NCBI GenBank assembly: GCA_039621445.1 | Contig: CP154956.1 | Span: forward strand, 24,044,743 to 24,108,742 | Origin: Euglena gracilis | Lineage: Eukaryota; Euglenida; Euglenophyceae; Euglenales | Direction: 5' to 3' | Length of the DNA stretch: 64,000 bases | Part shown: in pieces, positions 25,119 to 36,332 of the stretch | Layout of the letters: each line of letters starts with the position of its first letter | Position numbering within the stretch: position 1 is the stretch's first letter | Program-made: the position numbers and the translations under genes | Notes under the pieces: generated by a model | What the model saw: only the letters and a program-made list of their open reading frames with translations | Told to the model about the DNA's origin: nothing | Database searches by the model: none

Positions 25119-27909
25119 GGTGTTTGGTTCCGCAAATGCACGACGGAGGGCAAGAGTCGACATTTACAACCCTCAAAGTCCCCCACCACGAACTTGAAAT
25201 AGAGTGTCCAAATCTTGGACTTCTTGAAGATGTTTTGACCCTCTGAGCTGGTGATGGTGGCCAGTTTTTACCAAATTTATTAACAACATTTTATTTTTAT
25301 TTTTGAGGAAAAAGATTGGCTCTCTGGCTCTATTGATAGGAACAAACATTTGGTTTGGAAAGACAGACGCATGCCCCCCCATGTAAAACCCCCCTCGGGA
25401 GCCAAAATCCCGGGGGGTCGCTGAGCTCTTATCCCTTTATGGGCTTACCCCTGGCGAAACCCCCCCTCGACCCCCAGGTCGGGGCCACCTCGGGAACCGA
25501 CGGATTATCACCATGATCCCGGCCCGGTTCCCGAAAAAAAAATTTTCAGTCGCGAGCGACTGGATTTCTAGTTTCCGAATCACCCCCGGGTTTGACCCCC
25601 AACTCCCCGTGAGGCCCGAGTTATTCACGCGCGAAAGGGTCTAAACTGGGTAAGATCGGCCCGCCCCCTCTGGTAAGCCCCCCCCCCTTTGGACTCTGCC
25701 ATTTCGGCCAAAAAAAAAATGTCAATTTTCAAAATATCTCCAAAAATGAAGCCAAATCGAAGGAAATGTCCGGAGACCTAATCTGAAGCCCTTGGAACGC
25801 CCCATCGATCGGTATTTTGATTTCCCCGCAACTCCCCGCCTAGCCCGAGATACGGCCGTTTTTCGGCCAATTCGGGACATTTTTGTACACTTTTTCCACT
25901 GTCCGACTTAGCCGTTTTGGGCCAAAAAAGTCGAAAAAATCGAAAAAATCGGAAAAAAATTGCCCAAAACAATGTTTTTTGGCTTCCCAGACCCGAAAAA
26001 ACTGTTTTTGAGTCGAAAACGAGTGTTTTTCGACCCGCCAGCGCCCCGTTTTGGGCCGCCAACCCATTGACTCAAAACCGGGTCAAAAAAGCCGAAAAAA
26101 TCGAAAAAAAAATTGGCCAAAACGATGTTTTTTTGGCCTCCCGGACCGGAAAAACTGTTTTTGAGTCGAAAATGAGCGTTTTTCGACCCGCCGGCGCCCC
26201 CGTTTTGGGCCGCCAACCCATTGACTTTGGGTCAAATCCGGGTCAAAAAAGTCGAAAAAATCGGGAAAAATTTTGCCCGAAACGATGTTTTTTGGCCTCC
26301 CATACACCAAAACAGTGTTTTCGAGCCCAAAACGAGCGTTTTTCGACCCCCCAGCCCGTTTTGGGCCCGAAACCAATGGACTTAGGGTCATTTTCGGGTA
26401 AAAAAAAAGTCGAAAAAAATCGAAAAAAAATTGCCCAAACCCATGTTTTTTGGCCTCCCGGACCTGGAAAAGGTGTTTTTTGAGCCCAAAACGAGCGTTT
26501 TTTTTTTGACCCCCTGGCCTCCCGTTTCGGCCACAAATCCCTTGCATTTCAGTCAAAAGAGCTCAATGGAGTGGGCCGGTTTATGTGGGGGTCAATGAAG
26601 GGGTGGGTGGGTGCGCGCTCATTAAGAGCTCAGCACTATTCAAAACCTGGTGTTTTATGGGGGGCCTTCGGCCGGCCAGGGGGGGGGGTTCTATATGGGG
26701 GGGGTCTTATATGAGGGGGGCATGGTAATTATCACCAGGAATTAACCAAATGACCCCAAAATCCATAATGGCCAGTAACGGGTCCCAAAAGCCCCCCAAA
26801 AAATGCTCAAAATGGTTGAAAAAATGCCTGAAATGGCGGGAAATCGGCCAAAAATTTCCCACCCCAGCTGAGGAGAATATTTTGAAACTGACAAAATCTT
26901 TTTTAAAAAAATCCAAAGTCCACAGCCAGCATCATCTTCACCATTCTCCAAAGACAACGCTTGCATCGACAGGTTGAGACTAGGCACAGGCCGAGGTAAA
27001 GGTTCAAACGTTGGAAGGTGGGCCCTCTCTCATTGATTGAACGAGAGAAAAACACAGAGCACCCACCGGCTGATCAATTGTCAGGAACACATCAGATAAT
27101 GTGGGTTCTACTCCAGCTTTACATCGGCTTTTCATTGGTGAAAAAAGAACCTGAGAAATTGGCATGATGTCATAAAATGGACCCCCTGCAATGCCCCACA
27201 GCCCCCCCAAAGCAACCTACACCCCCACCCCCCCCACCAAAGCTGGCAATTTTTTTGATTTTTTTGCTGGCAATAAAAAAAAGTTGACCGAAAAATGGCC
27301 ATACCTCGGCGAGTTTTTGGCCAACGGAAAGGGATTTTGTTGTTTGATGGGGGGGGTACCCTTGCCCATGTAAAATTGCCCCACAAAAACGATTCCCCCG
27401 AGTTTTTGGCCAACGTAAAGTTGGAGGGGGCGGCGGGAAAATCCGTCTTTGTGGGGCATTTTGACGCGGGGGGTTCCCCCCCCAGGGGGGGGGGGGGGGG
27501 GGCGGGGCTGAATTAAACCCTCCCCCAAATAATACCCCAAATAATACCCCCCTCTGAGTTGCACTAAGGCTTCTTGTCTGTTTATGGCCGGCGCGAACTT
27601 CGCTTCTGGCCCAGTTTGCTGTGTGGTGAGTGGCCAGGTACCCCTTACACCAGTGCTCTTTTGTTGCTCCGCCTGGAAGGGTGAGCAACTCTGGTAGTAA
27701 TACCCCCCCTCGGGTTCCGACTTTGGGGACCGAGACTCCCCACCATGGGCCCGCAGGGGAGGCGGGCCAGGTACATTTCTGCCCCCATTTTTTTTTTGCA
27801 TATTAACCCCCGATTGGGGGGTTCTGGAGCCATTTGGGTGAGTTTTGACTGGTGTTGAGGTGATTTGGACAAAAAATTTTTCCCAGGGGGGCCTTAAAAG
27901 TCGGTGGTT

Positions 27910-28030
27910 TTGACCCGTTAGTACATTAGAGTGGGTAGTCGGCCGACTTGTCGGCCAACTACCCACTACCCCCCTACCGACTAGCTACCGACCAATTGGG
28001 TAGTCGGCCGACTAGTCGGCCGACTACCAT
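27910..28030. repeat. GTCGGCCGAC palindrome cluster
   Basis: Begins with 'acccgttagtacattagagtggg' followed by TAGTCGGCCGACTAGTCGGC palindromes. The same terminal block occurs inverted at 37480-37520 and 39700-39740, and in variant form (GTCGACCGACTAGTCGG) at 29195-29310 and 31955-32120. Probably the ends of a foldback or miniature element family. Confidence 0.6.
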
Positions 28031-28384
28031 GCCCCCCCCCATATTGTACCCCCCCCCCTGGGAGCCATTTTCTGGGGGGGAGGTACATTATGGGGGGGGT
28101 ACAATATGGGGGGCGGCCAAGGTCATGGTCCATGGTGGGGGGTACCCCGTGGGGGGGTACATTATGGGGGGGGTACAATATGGGGGGGGGGCATGGTACC
28201 CACTACCCCCCCCAGTCTACCGTTTGGCACTCATTAAGGTAGAGGTTTTCAACCTCCACCTCTACCTCTACAACGGAAAGGGATTTTGGAGCCCCCCCCA
28301 CGGGTTATTATTTTTTCGCCTCAAGTCCCGGCCCTAGGGGGGGGGGGATTGTAACCGTGAATAGAGGCCCGGCGCCTGCCCTGC

Positions 28385-28500
28385 CCTGTTTTCGTGGGTG
28401 TGAACACGGAAAACAGGGCATATTTTCAATTCACGAAAATATGTCCTGTTTTTTGTGAATAGGTATTCACGAAAAACAGGGCATATTTTCGTGAATACGA
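28385..28500. repeat. GTGAATAC...ACAGGGCATATTTTC inverted repeat
   Basis: Alternating direct and inverted copies of 'ttcacgaaaaacagggcatatttt' form a multi-arm palindrome. A near-identical arrangement lies at 32215-32325, and an isolated arm at about 32683-32720. Confidence 0.75.
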
Positions 28501-29049
28501 ATTTTACTGAAATGAACCCCAAAAACCTGTCAATCCCATCAATTGAAAGCTCTTCTCAAGGGCTTTTGACAGATGGCCAAAGGATTCAGCAATAATGCAC
28601 ACGGCACTTATTTTCAGTGATCGTGTATTCCAAAATTCGACATCCTAATTTCTGAAATCCCACACCTCAGGTGCCATACGGCATATCAATTGTAAGCTCT
28701 CCCCATGAGCTTTCATTTGGTACCCTCAGAACTCAGCCACACTGCACAGCGCCCTAAAAATTGCCGATCGCAATGTTCCGGCCCTTTTCGCAAATCCCAA
28801 AACCCACTGTTCACCTGCCATGTTTCCCCTTGATTGATGGCCCTTCTCAAGGGCTTTCAGCAGATGGCCTTAGATTCCAGCCGTGCTGCATGGTACTCTA
28901 TTTCAGAAATTCCCCAAATTTGACCAAATGGAAAGTGTTGCACAAAATACCCCAATTTCTGGCCAAATACCCCCCAAAAAACTGCTCAGATATGATTGCC
29001 ACATGTCTAAAAACCATTTTGGACACTTTTTGGCACTTTTCAGCATTGT

Positions 29050-29107
29050 GGGGGCCTTTGGGGGGGACCGGGCGCCTTCGGCGCCCGGTCCCCCCCCCCC
29101 AAAGTGC
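29050..29107. repeat. GC hairpin with TTC apex
   Basis: GGGGGGGACCGGGCGCC, then TTC (29077-29079), then GGCGCCCGGTCCCCCCC. It has a 17-bp perfect stem extended by G/C runs. Confidence 0.85.
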
Positions 29108-29349
29108 CCCCCAATTACTTGGCCCAACGCCCATTTCTCGTTCTCCAGGACCAACGGGGCTCCCCGACTCAGAGTGGGGGGGGGGGTTCTGGGTAGTCGA
29201 CCTGCTAGTCGGGCGACTAGTTCTCCGACTACTAGTCGACGGACTTGTCGGTGGGGGGGTGGGTAGTTGGTCGACTAGTCGACTGACTACCCACTCTAAT
29301 GTACTAAAAGGGGGGGGGTCACCGACTTTTTAAGCCCCCCCCCCGCAAA

Positions 29350-30430
29350 AATTGTGCTGCCGAACCGTTTTGGAAGCGAATCCCTTTTGCTGCCCAATTG
29401 TCCCAGGGCCCCAAAATAACAAAATCCCTTGTGTTGCCGAGCCGTTTGGAAAGCGAATCCCTTTTGCTGCTTGACTGTCCCAGGGCCCCAAAATAACAAA
29501 ATCCCTTGTGTTGCCGAACCGTTTTGGAAGCGAATCCCTTTTGCTGCTCAACTGTCCCAGGGCCCCAAAATAACAAAATCCCTTGTGCTGCCGAACCGTT
29601 TTGGAAGCGAATCCCTTTTGCTGCTCAACTGTCCCAGGGCCCCAAAATAACAAAATCCCCTGTGTTGCCGAAACCGTTTTGGAAGCGAATCCCTTTTGCT
29701 GCTCGACCGTCCCAGGGCCCCAAAATAACAAAATCCCTTGTGCTGCCAACCGTTTTGGAAGCGATTCCCTTTTGCTGCTTTACTGCGTGAGGGCCCCAAA
29801 ATAACAAAATCCCTTGTGTTGCCGAACCGTTTTGGAAGCGAATCCCTTTTGCTGCTCAACTGTCCCAGGGCCCCAAAATAACAAAATCCCTTGTGTTGCC
29901 AAACCGTTTTGGAAGCGAATCCCTTTTGCTGCTTAGCTGTCCCAGGGCCCCAAAATAACAAAATCCCTTGTGTTGCCGAGCCGTTTTGGAAGCGAATCCC
30001 TTTTGCTGCTCAGCTGTCCCAGGTCCCCAAAATAGCAAAATCCCTTGTGTTGCCGAACCGTCTTGGAAGCGAATCCCTTTTGCTGCTCAGCTGTCCCAGG
30101 GCCCCAAAATAACAAAATCCCTTGTGTTGCCGAGCCGTTTTGGAAGCGAATCCCTTTTGCTGCTCAGCTGTCCCAGGGCCCCAAAATAACAAAATCCCTT
30201 GTGTTTCCGAACCGTTTTGGAAGCGAATCCCTTTTGCTGGTCAGCTGTCCCAGGGCCCCAAAATAACAAAATCCCTTGTGCTGCCGAAGCGTTTTGGAAG
30301 CGAATCCCTTCTGCTGCTCAACTGTCCCAGGGCCCCAAAATAACAAAATCCCTTGTGTTGCCGAACCGTTTTGGAAGCGAATCCCTTTTGCTGCTCAACT
30401 GTCCCAGGGCCCCAAAATAACAAAATCCCT
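29350..30430. repeat. 77-bp satellite array, about 14 copies
   Basis: Unit contains 'ttgccgaaccgttttggaagcg', 'aatcccttttgctgctcaac', 'tgtcccagggccccaaaata' and 'acaaaatcccttgtg'. Period is 77 bp with rare 1-bp indels (first array). Both strands are open across units, but the period is not divisible by three, so the 60-73 codon ORFs are artefacts. Confidence 0.95.
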
Positions 30431-31259
30431 TAAGCCGGCGTTTGAGACGCCGGGCTCAGGACAGAACCGGCGTCCCCCCCCACGGGCTTCCGGACGCCGG
30501 TTCTGTCCTAAAGCCCGGCGTTAGGAACGCCGGCTTTGTCCAAAGCCCGGCGTCCGATTTTCATTCCTAAAAATGTCACCAAAAGTGCCCAAAAGTGGCC
30601 CTAAGGTGCTGGTATGAGTGTTTCAACCATCAAGGACAATGAATTTTGCCATCTGGGGACCACTAGGGTGGATATCCAAATTTGGTGAAAATTGGCCCAG
30701 ATTTGGAAATAGAGTACCGTGCAGCGTGGAAAGATCTGATGAGCACCGCTGGTCGTCTGTTGAAAAGAGCTTTCGATCGAGGGGTAACTTGGTACCCTAA
30801 CGTTGCATGCAGCCCGAGATACGCTCGCGATCGTCGGATCGGCCAGAATCCGAGTCGAAATTTGTCGCAATTTTCGGTGATTTTTGGTTTAAGATGCTTA
30901 ATAAACCTTACAGAAACGTTTTTCCTCTTCGAATCAACGACCTGAGGGCCTTGGGGGGGCACCAGAGTTGTGAAATTAGGATTCCCCGCTGACAGAAAAT
31001 AAGAGCTCCAGGCGACGTGGCTGAATTTGGTGGTGATCGCCAGTCGTCTGATGAAAAGAGCTTTCGATCGAGGGGTGATTTTATACCTGGACGATTGACA
31101 CAGCCAGAAATACCCTCGCGATCGCCGGAATTTGGTGAAGTGCAAAGTGGTGTGACATTGCAGATCAGTGGTCGGAGATTGGTCCTGGGAGTGTCCTTTG
31201 GCCGAAGGTTGGGGACGCCGGTTCTGTCCTGAGCCCGGCGTCTCTAAAACACCGGCTTA
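30431..31259. mobile_element. Foldback element with ~46-bp inverted ends inside the 77-bp satellite
   Basis: The left end 30431-30475 (TAAGCCGGCGTTTGAGACGC...) is nearly the reverse complement of 31213-31259 (...CACCGGCTTA). It interrupts the 77-bp satellite, which resumes at 31395. The body includes two copies of 'tgaaaagagctttcgatcgaggggt' (near 30760 and 31050) and further CCGGCG palindromes near both ends. No transposase is seen. Confidence 0.6.
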
Positions 31260-31262
31260 AAC

Positions 31263-31383
31263 AAGAGGTGTCGGACGCCGGTTCTGTCCAAAGCCCGGCG
31301 TTCCAAACGCCGGTTCCGTCCGAAGGACGGAACCGGCGTTTGGAACGCCGGGCTTTGGACAGAACCGGCGTCCGACACCTCTT
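31263..31383. repeat. Perfect 59-bp hairpin with GAA loop
   Basis: Arms 31263-31321 and 31325-31383 are exact reverse complements around GAA at 31322-31324. The arms start AAGA and end GTCC. It abuts the right end of the CCGGCG foldback element. Confidence 0.97.
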
Positions 31384-31394
31384 TTTTGTAGTAG

Positions 31395-31840
31395 TGTTGC
31401 CGGGCCGTTTTGGAATTTGCTGCTCAACTGTCCCAGGGCCCCAAAATAACAAAATCCCCTGTGTTGCCGAACCGTTTTGGAAGCGAATCCCTTTTGCTGC
31501 TCAACTGTCCCAGGGCCCCAAAATAACAAAATCCCTTGTGTTGCCGAGCCGTTTTGGAAGCGAATCCCTTTTGCTGCTCAACTGTCCCAGGGCGTGTGTT
31601 GCCAAACCATTTTGGAAGCGAATCCCTTTTGCTGCTCAACTGTCCCAGGGCCCCAAAATAACAAAATCCCTTGTGCTGCCAAACCGTTTTGGAAGCGAAT
31701 CCCTTTTGCTGCTCAACTGTCCCAGGGCCCCAAAATAACAAAATACCTTGTGCTGCCGAGCCGTTTTGGAAGCGAATCCCTTTTGCTGCTCAACTGTCCC
31801 AGGGCCCCAAAATAACAAAATCTCTTGTGTTGCCGAACCG
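31395..31840. repeat. 77-bp satellite array, second block
   Basis: About six copies, two of them truncated, including a 26-bp deletion near 31415 and a junction at 31592. It ends at 'aaccgtctatgaaacaaaaggg'. It continues the array at 29350-30430 beyond the inserted foldback DNA. Confidence 0.95.
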
Positions 31841-31954
31841 TCTATGAAACAAAAGGGATGTTTTGACAACTTTTCTTTCAAATTCTAGTCCAAAACAAGT
31901 CAAATCAATGTTGGGGGGGGGCTTAAAAGGTCGGTGACCCCCCCCTTTTGGTAC

Positions 31955-32120
31955 ATTAGAGTGGGTGGTCGGTCGACTAGTCGACCGACTAGTCGACCGA
32001 CTACCCAGTTGCTCCCATACCCAGTACCCCCCCCCCTTGTGCCGACTAGTCGACCGACTAGTCGGTCGACTAGTCGGTAGGGCAACTGGGTAGTCGACCG
32101 ACTAGTCGGTCGACTACCCA
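31955..32120. repeat. GTCGACCGACTAGTCGG palindrome cluster
   Basis: Multiple overlapping palindromes of AGTCGACCGACTAGTCGGTC type, preceded by 'ggtacattagagtggg'. It belongs to the same family as 27910-28030 and 37375-37520. Confidence 0.75.
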
Positions 32121-32726
32121 GAACCCCCCCCCAGTCTAATGTTTGGGGCCCAACGCCCATTTCTCGTTTTTCAGGACCAACGGTGCTCATTTGGACACCA
32201 TTTCTACAGACCTGTTTCTATTCACAAAAAAAATAAAAAACAGGGCATATTTTCAATTCACGAAAATATGCCCTGTTTTCCGTGAATAGGTATTCACGAA
32301 AAACAGGGCATATTTTCGTGAATACCATGCCCCCCCCCCATATTGTACCCCCCCCTGGGAGCCATTTTCGAGGGGAGGGGTACATTATGGGGGGGGGTAC
32401 ATTATGGGGGGGGGTCCCTCAGAGGGGGGGTACAGGCATTTTTTTGCCCATTTTTTTTGCGTCCGCCGATGGCGGCCAGAAAACTAAGATCCACCGAATT
32501 TTCACCGACTCGAAAAAATCTTCCGGCCGCCTTCGGCGGCCGGTTTTTGGTCAAAAAATTTTCGGGGGGGGTCGGGGGGGGTACATTATGGGGGGGGGTA
32601 CAATATGGGGGGGGGGCATGGTAGGATTTTTGGGGGGGGAAATGGCAAAAAATGCTCGAAAACCTGGCGTGAAGCACACCAACGAAAAACAGGGCAGGCG
32701 CCGGGCCTTTCTATTCACGGTTACAG

Positions 32727-32835
32727 AAAAATCGTGGGCTATAACCCGTATTCAGGGCGTATAACGGGTCAAGGGCGCCTACGGCGCCCTTGACCCGTTA
32801 TACGGCCTGAATACGGGTTATAGCCCACGATTTTT
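32727..32835. repeat. 53-bp hairpin with TAC loop
   Basis: Arms 32727-32779 and 32783-32835 match at 52 of 53 positions around TAC. The apex stem is GGGCGCC/GGCGCCC. Confidence 0.95.
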
Positions 32836-33009
32836 ATATAATTTGGGGGGGTAATAGCTCCACAAAATTTTCGATATTTTTTTAAGTCCTGTAGGACCCA
32901 GAATTCCCTTTGGATTTGGGCCACTTTTGGCAAAAGAACACCTCTCCCCATTGTGTTCCCACCCGTATTTGTTTCATTTCGGCTTTTTTCGGCTTTTTTG
33001 CCTTTTTTC

Positions 33010-33160
33010 TCACATTTGGCTGGCAAAACGGCTTTTTCGCCGGTTTTTTGCCGTCGGCGAAACGGCTTTTTTGCCGTTTTGCCAACGCCGAAACGGCTTT
33101 TTCGCCATTTTGTCGACGGCGAAACGGCTTTTTTGCCGTTTTGCCGAAAAGCCGTTTTGA
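33010..33160. repeat. CGAAACGGCTTTTTYGCC short tandem/inverted repeat
   Basis: About four ~36-bp units of 'ggcgaaacggcttttttgcc' with alternating inverted halves, able to form small stems. Confidence 0.8.
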
Positions 33161-33265
33161 AACAAATAGGCTTCTGATGGGTGGGAACATGGATTTTCAA
33201 TATAAGTCAAAATTTGCACAAAAAGGAGTTATCCCTCCAAGTATATTGCCAACATTATATCAGGA

Positions 33266-33386
33266 AAGACCCCCCCTCCCCCGACTTTGTCCTGAGTCGG
33301 AGGGGGGACCCCCCGACTTTGTCCGAAGGACAAAGTCGGGGGGTCCCCCCTCCGACTCAGGACAAAGTCGGGGGAGGGGGGGTCTT
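33266..33386. repeat. Perfect 59-bp hairpin with GAA loop (second)
   Basis: Arms 33266-33324 and 33328-33386 are exact reverse complements around GAA at 33325-33327. The arms again start AAGA and end GTCC at the apex, but the sequence between is unrelated to the hairpin at 31263. Two shorter GACTTTGTCC motifs repeat inside each arm. Confidence 0.97.
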
Positions 33387-33536
33387 GCTATAAGTCGGTG
33401 TACCAACCCCCCTCCGACTCAGGACAAAGTCGGTGTACGCCTAATGAGGAAAAATGTCACAATTACGTTTTCAATCAATACATTTGCCTTTTTAAAACTC
33501 AATGTTGCCCTCGCCAATTTTTAAAAAAATTGCGAA

Positions 33537-34268
33537 ATGCGAGGCTATGTCACCACGGATTTGGATGACTATATGGTGGCATTTGCAAAGTGGGTGCTTT
33601 CAGTGCACGCTTTGTATGACACAGAAGCTGAAAAGATTGCCACTAAGGCGCAAAGGCAGCTTTTGTGTCAACAGGCTGGGGTGCCCATGTATGAATAGGC
33701 TCCGCAAACGTTGACAACGTATGTCAACGCATTGGCTGTGCTGCACAAACAAACAAAACCATTGCATTCCATCGTCCCAAAGGCCAAAAGCCAGTTCCCA
33801 AATTTTGTCCGATTTGTGAACGTGGCAGCATCACGGCTGAAAAAGATGAAGGCACGAGAGCCGGAGGTGCGTGCGATGGACGATGAGGGCATGCTAAAGT
33901 TGCACGCACAGACCAAATGGGGTTCCTGGTACGAGACACAACGATACCTCCTGGTGCTGTCGTACAACTTGGGGCAAAGGGCAGAGTCCATGGAACAGCT
34001 TCGCATCGGCAATTTTCATCCGAACGTTACTGACGAGGGCCACAAAATTATGAAAGTGAAGTTTGGCAAAATGAAAAATTTGCAAGGCAGTTCGTCCAAG
34101 GATGCCCATGAGCAGATTGAATTCCCACAAAAGCATTCCCGCACGAGAATGGAAAAATATGCCCCATTGTTGCTTACCACCGCCAAGTATCCTTTGTTGG
34201 GACGGACGATCGCAACGGAGCACTTTTTCTTGGCGGCGGTAACGCACCTGCTGCCCGCGATAGCCTGA
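33537..34268 (+). pseudogene. Tyrosine recombinase-like protein, broken (Crypton/DIRS type)
   Basis: One frame from an ATG at 33537 to a stop at 34266, interrupted by an in-frame TAG at 33696. Before the TAG are about 53 codons of helical sequence like a recombinase core-binding domain. After it, LLVLSYNLGQRAESMEQLRI resembles the first catalytic-Arg region of phage-integrase-like recombinases, followed by a K-rich stretch (about 34060-34110). The H-x-x-R and Tyr regions are not found in this frame. A shifted frame from about 34220 stays open to 34352. The assignment rests on the Arg motif and layout only. Eukaryotic Crypton or DIRS elements are the likely source. Confidence 0.5.
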
Positions 34269-35050
34269 AACTGACAGACCTCAAACCAGCAACAATGTCC
34301 ACCTTCAAAGGAGCCATAGCTTGGGCACACATGGGGTTCTGGGGCGGCCGGTGACGTTCCGCAACTGTGCGCGGCGCCTTGTGTTCACCCGCTTGGTGCA
34401 ATGGGGGCGCACAACGCTGCCCGTGTTGTTGGCGTCGTGCCACGGCGTTTTTTCTCCTGGAAACATTCAGTGGCATCGTGGATGCCTTGACCAGGTTTTT
34501 GCGGTAGCTGCTCCCTCTTCCCTCCTGGGGACGCGGGGGGGGGATGCGGGGGGGGACGCGGGGGGGCACCACCATTCTGGGTACTATGGCCAGAGCTGGC
34601 GTTTTTTTTTGGGAAAAGTTTTCCGTTTTTTCAAAAAAAGCAACAAAAACATTTTTTTGAAAAAAATGGCAAAAAAAAACGGTTTTTTCAAAAAATGAAG
34701 TTTTACAAGGCATTACCTTGTTCTGCCCAACGCACATTCACACCCCCCCAAAAAATGGCCAAGGGGGTGGTTCGGGTCACGGGGGGTCACGGGGGGTCAC
34801 AGGGGGGTCATGGGGGGGGTGATGGGGGGAACACGCCTCAAAAACATTGTCCCCTAAAAAAGTCGATAATAATATCCTAGCAATTTCCCTTTCAAAAAAA
34901 TTATATTCAAGCACTGGTGTTGTTTTTTGGTCAGACGGCGGGAGTAAGAGAGCTGATGGAACTGGGTTGTTGGGTGGAGAAAATCCAAAGCAATGCTGTT
35001 TTTGTTTGGGATACACCATGGGCTCCTGGTTCTGGCCTGGGGGGGGGGGT
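34269..35050. other. No gene; tail of recombinase element and A/T-run hairpins
   Basis: Open frames to about 34510 may be shifted remnants of the recombinase element. 34589-34700 holds T- and A-run inverted blocks starting AGCTGGCGTTTTTTT, similar to the left end of the element at 40774. GGGGTCAC-type repeats follow at 34775-34830. Confidence 0.4.
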
Positions 35051-35330
35051 AGTGGGGGTCGACCATGGTCGGCCCACGGTCGCTCTCGGTCGCTCTCGGT
35101 CGGGGGGGGGGGAGGTAGTGGGGGGGGGTCGACCAAGGCGACCATGGGGGTCGACCGAGGGCGACCATGGTCGACCCCCACTCCATAACCGCGACCCCCC
35201 CTTCCAAGGGGCGACCATGGTCGACCCCCCCACTCCATAACCGCGACCCCCACTTCCGAGGGGGCGACCGTGGTCGACCCCCCCACCCCATAACCGCAAG
35301 CACCCCTTCCGAGGGGGCGACCATAGTTGA
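35050..35330. repeat. ~66-bp GACCATGGTCGAC repeat block
   Basis: Units contain 'ccataaccgcgacccccc', 'ttcc.agggggcgaccatgg' and 'tcgaccccc'. The unit core is palindromic. Related units lie at 40600-40765 and 41205-41300, and inverted at 42838-43085. Confidence 0.8.
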
Positions 35331-35334
35331 ATCG

Positions 35335-36332
35335 CTTTTTGTTGCTCAACTGTTCGAGGGCCCCAAAATAACAAAATCCCTTGTGTCACCAAACCGTTTT
35401 GGGGGGCAAATCCCGTTTTGTTGCTCAACTGTTTGAGGGCCCCAAAATAACAAAATCCCTTGTGTTACCAAATCGTTTTGGGGGGCAAATCCCTTTTTGT
35501 TGCTCAACTGTTCGAGGGCCCCAGATTAACAAAATCCCTTGTGTTACCAAACCGTTTTGGGGGGCAAATCCCTTGCTCAACTGTCCGAGGGCCCCAAAAT
35601 AACAAAATCCCTTGTGTTACCAAACCGTTTTGGGGGGCAAATCCCTTTTTGTTGCTCAACTGTTCGAGGGCCCCAAAATAACAAAATCCCTTGTGTTACC
35701 AAACCGTTTTGGGGGGCAAATCCCTTTTTTGTTGCTCAACTGTTCGAGGGCCCCAAAATAACAAAATCCCTTGTGTTACCAAACCGTTTTGGGGGGCAAA
35801 TCCCTTTTTGTTGCTCAACTGTTCGAGGGCCCCAAAATAACAAAATCCCTTGTGTTACCAAACCGTTTTGGGGGGCAAATCCCGTTTTGTTGCTCAACTG
35901 TTCGAGGGCCCCAAAATAACAAAATCCCTTGTGTTACCAAACCGTTTTGGGGGGCAAATCCCTTTTTGTTGCTCAACTGTTCGAGGGCCCCAAAATAACA
36001 AAATCGCTAGTGTTACCAAACCGTTTTGGGGGGCAAATGCCTTTTTGTTGCTCAACTGTTCGAGGGCCCCAAAATAACAAAATCCCTTGTGTTACCAAAC
36101 CGTTTTGGGGGGCAAATCCCGTTTTGTTGCTCAACTGTTCGAGGGCCCCAAAATAACAAAATCCCTTGTGTTACCAAACCGTTTTGGGGGGCAAATCCCT
36201 TTTTGTTGCTCAACTGTTCGAGGGCCCCAAAATAACAAAATCCCTTGTGTTACCAAACCGTTTTGGGGGGCAAATGCCTTTTTGTTGCTCAACTGTTCGA
36301 GGGCCCCAAAATAACAAAATCCCTTGTTGGGC
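35335..36332. repeat. 79-bp satellite array, about 12.5 copies
   Basis: Related to the 77-bp satellite: 'ttaccaaaccgttttggggg', 'gcaaatccctttttgttgct', 'caactgttcgagggcccc', 'aaaataacaaaatcccttgtg'. It is homogenised to a different variant from the 77-bp arrays. Two or three copies lie inverted at 43405-43566, and degenerate traces lie at 40035-40100 and 41462-41500. Confidence 0.95.

Larger units (their letters stand above)
24480..26540. repeat. ~135-bp A-rich repeat in two blocks
   Basis: Units of 'gtcgaaaaaa.tcgaaaa', 'gcccaaaacgatgttttttggcctcccggacccgg', 'ctgtttttgagccgaaaacgagcgtttttcgacc' occur at 24480-24740 and 25915-26540, with another block at 37665-37880. GC skew alternates inside each unit. 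Confidence 0.8.
26541..29345. other. No gene seen; palindromes and C/G-run repeats
   Basis: Contains ATATAAGA/ATATTGTA repeats between long C or G runs, the GTCGGCCGAC palindrome cluster at 27910-28030, a GTGAATAC inverted repeat at 28385-28500 and a GC hairpin at 29050-29107. Frames near 28761-29333 are open but match nothing recognisable. The block 29121-29163 recurs at 32150-32185. Confidence 0.5.

Noticed and set aside
24801-25163. Minus-strand exon at 24.9 kb as part of the coiled-coil gene
   Set aside because: The minus frame lacks an AG acceptor near the GC-rich block and the peptide is not heptad-like. The plus-strand reading has a better acceptor.
33696-33698. TAG reassigned as a sense codon
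   Set aside because: The other ORFs end normally with TAG, TGA or TAA, and the gene is broken at its 3' end too, so simple decay is more likely.
29350-36332. CRISPR-like arrays
   Set aside because: Units of 77 and 79 bp are contiguous with no variable spacers, there are no cas genes, and the context is eukaryotic.
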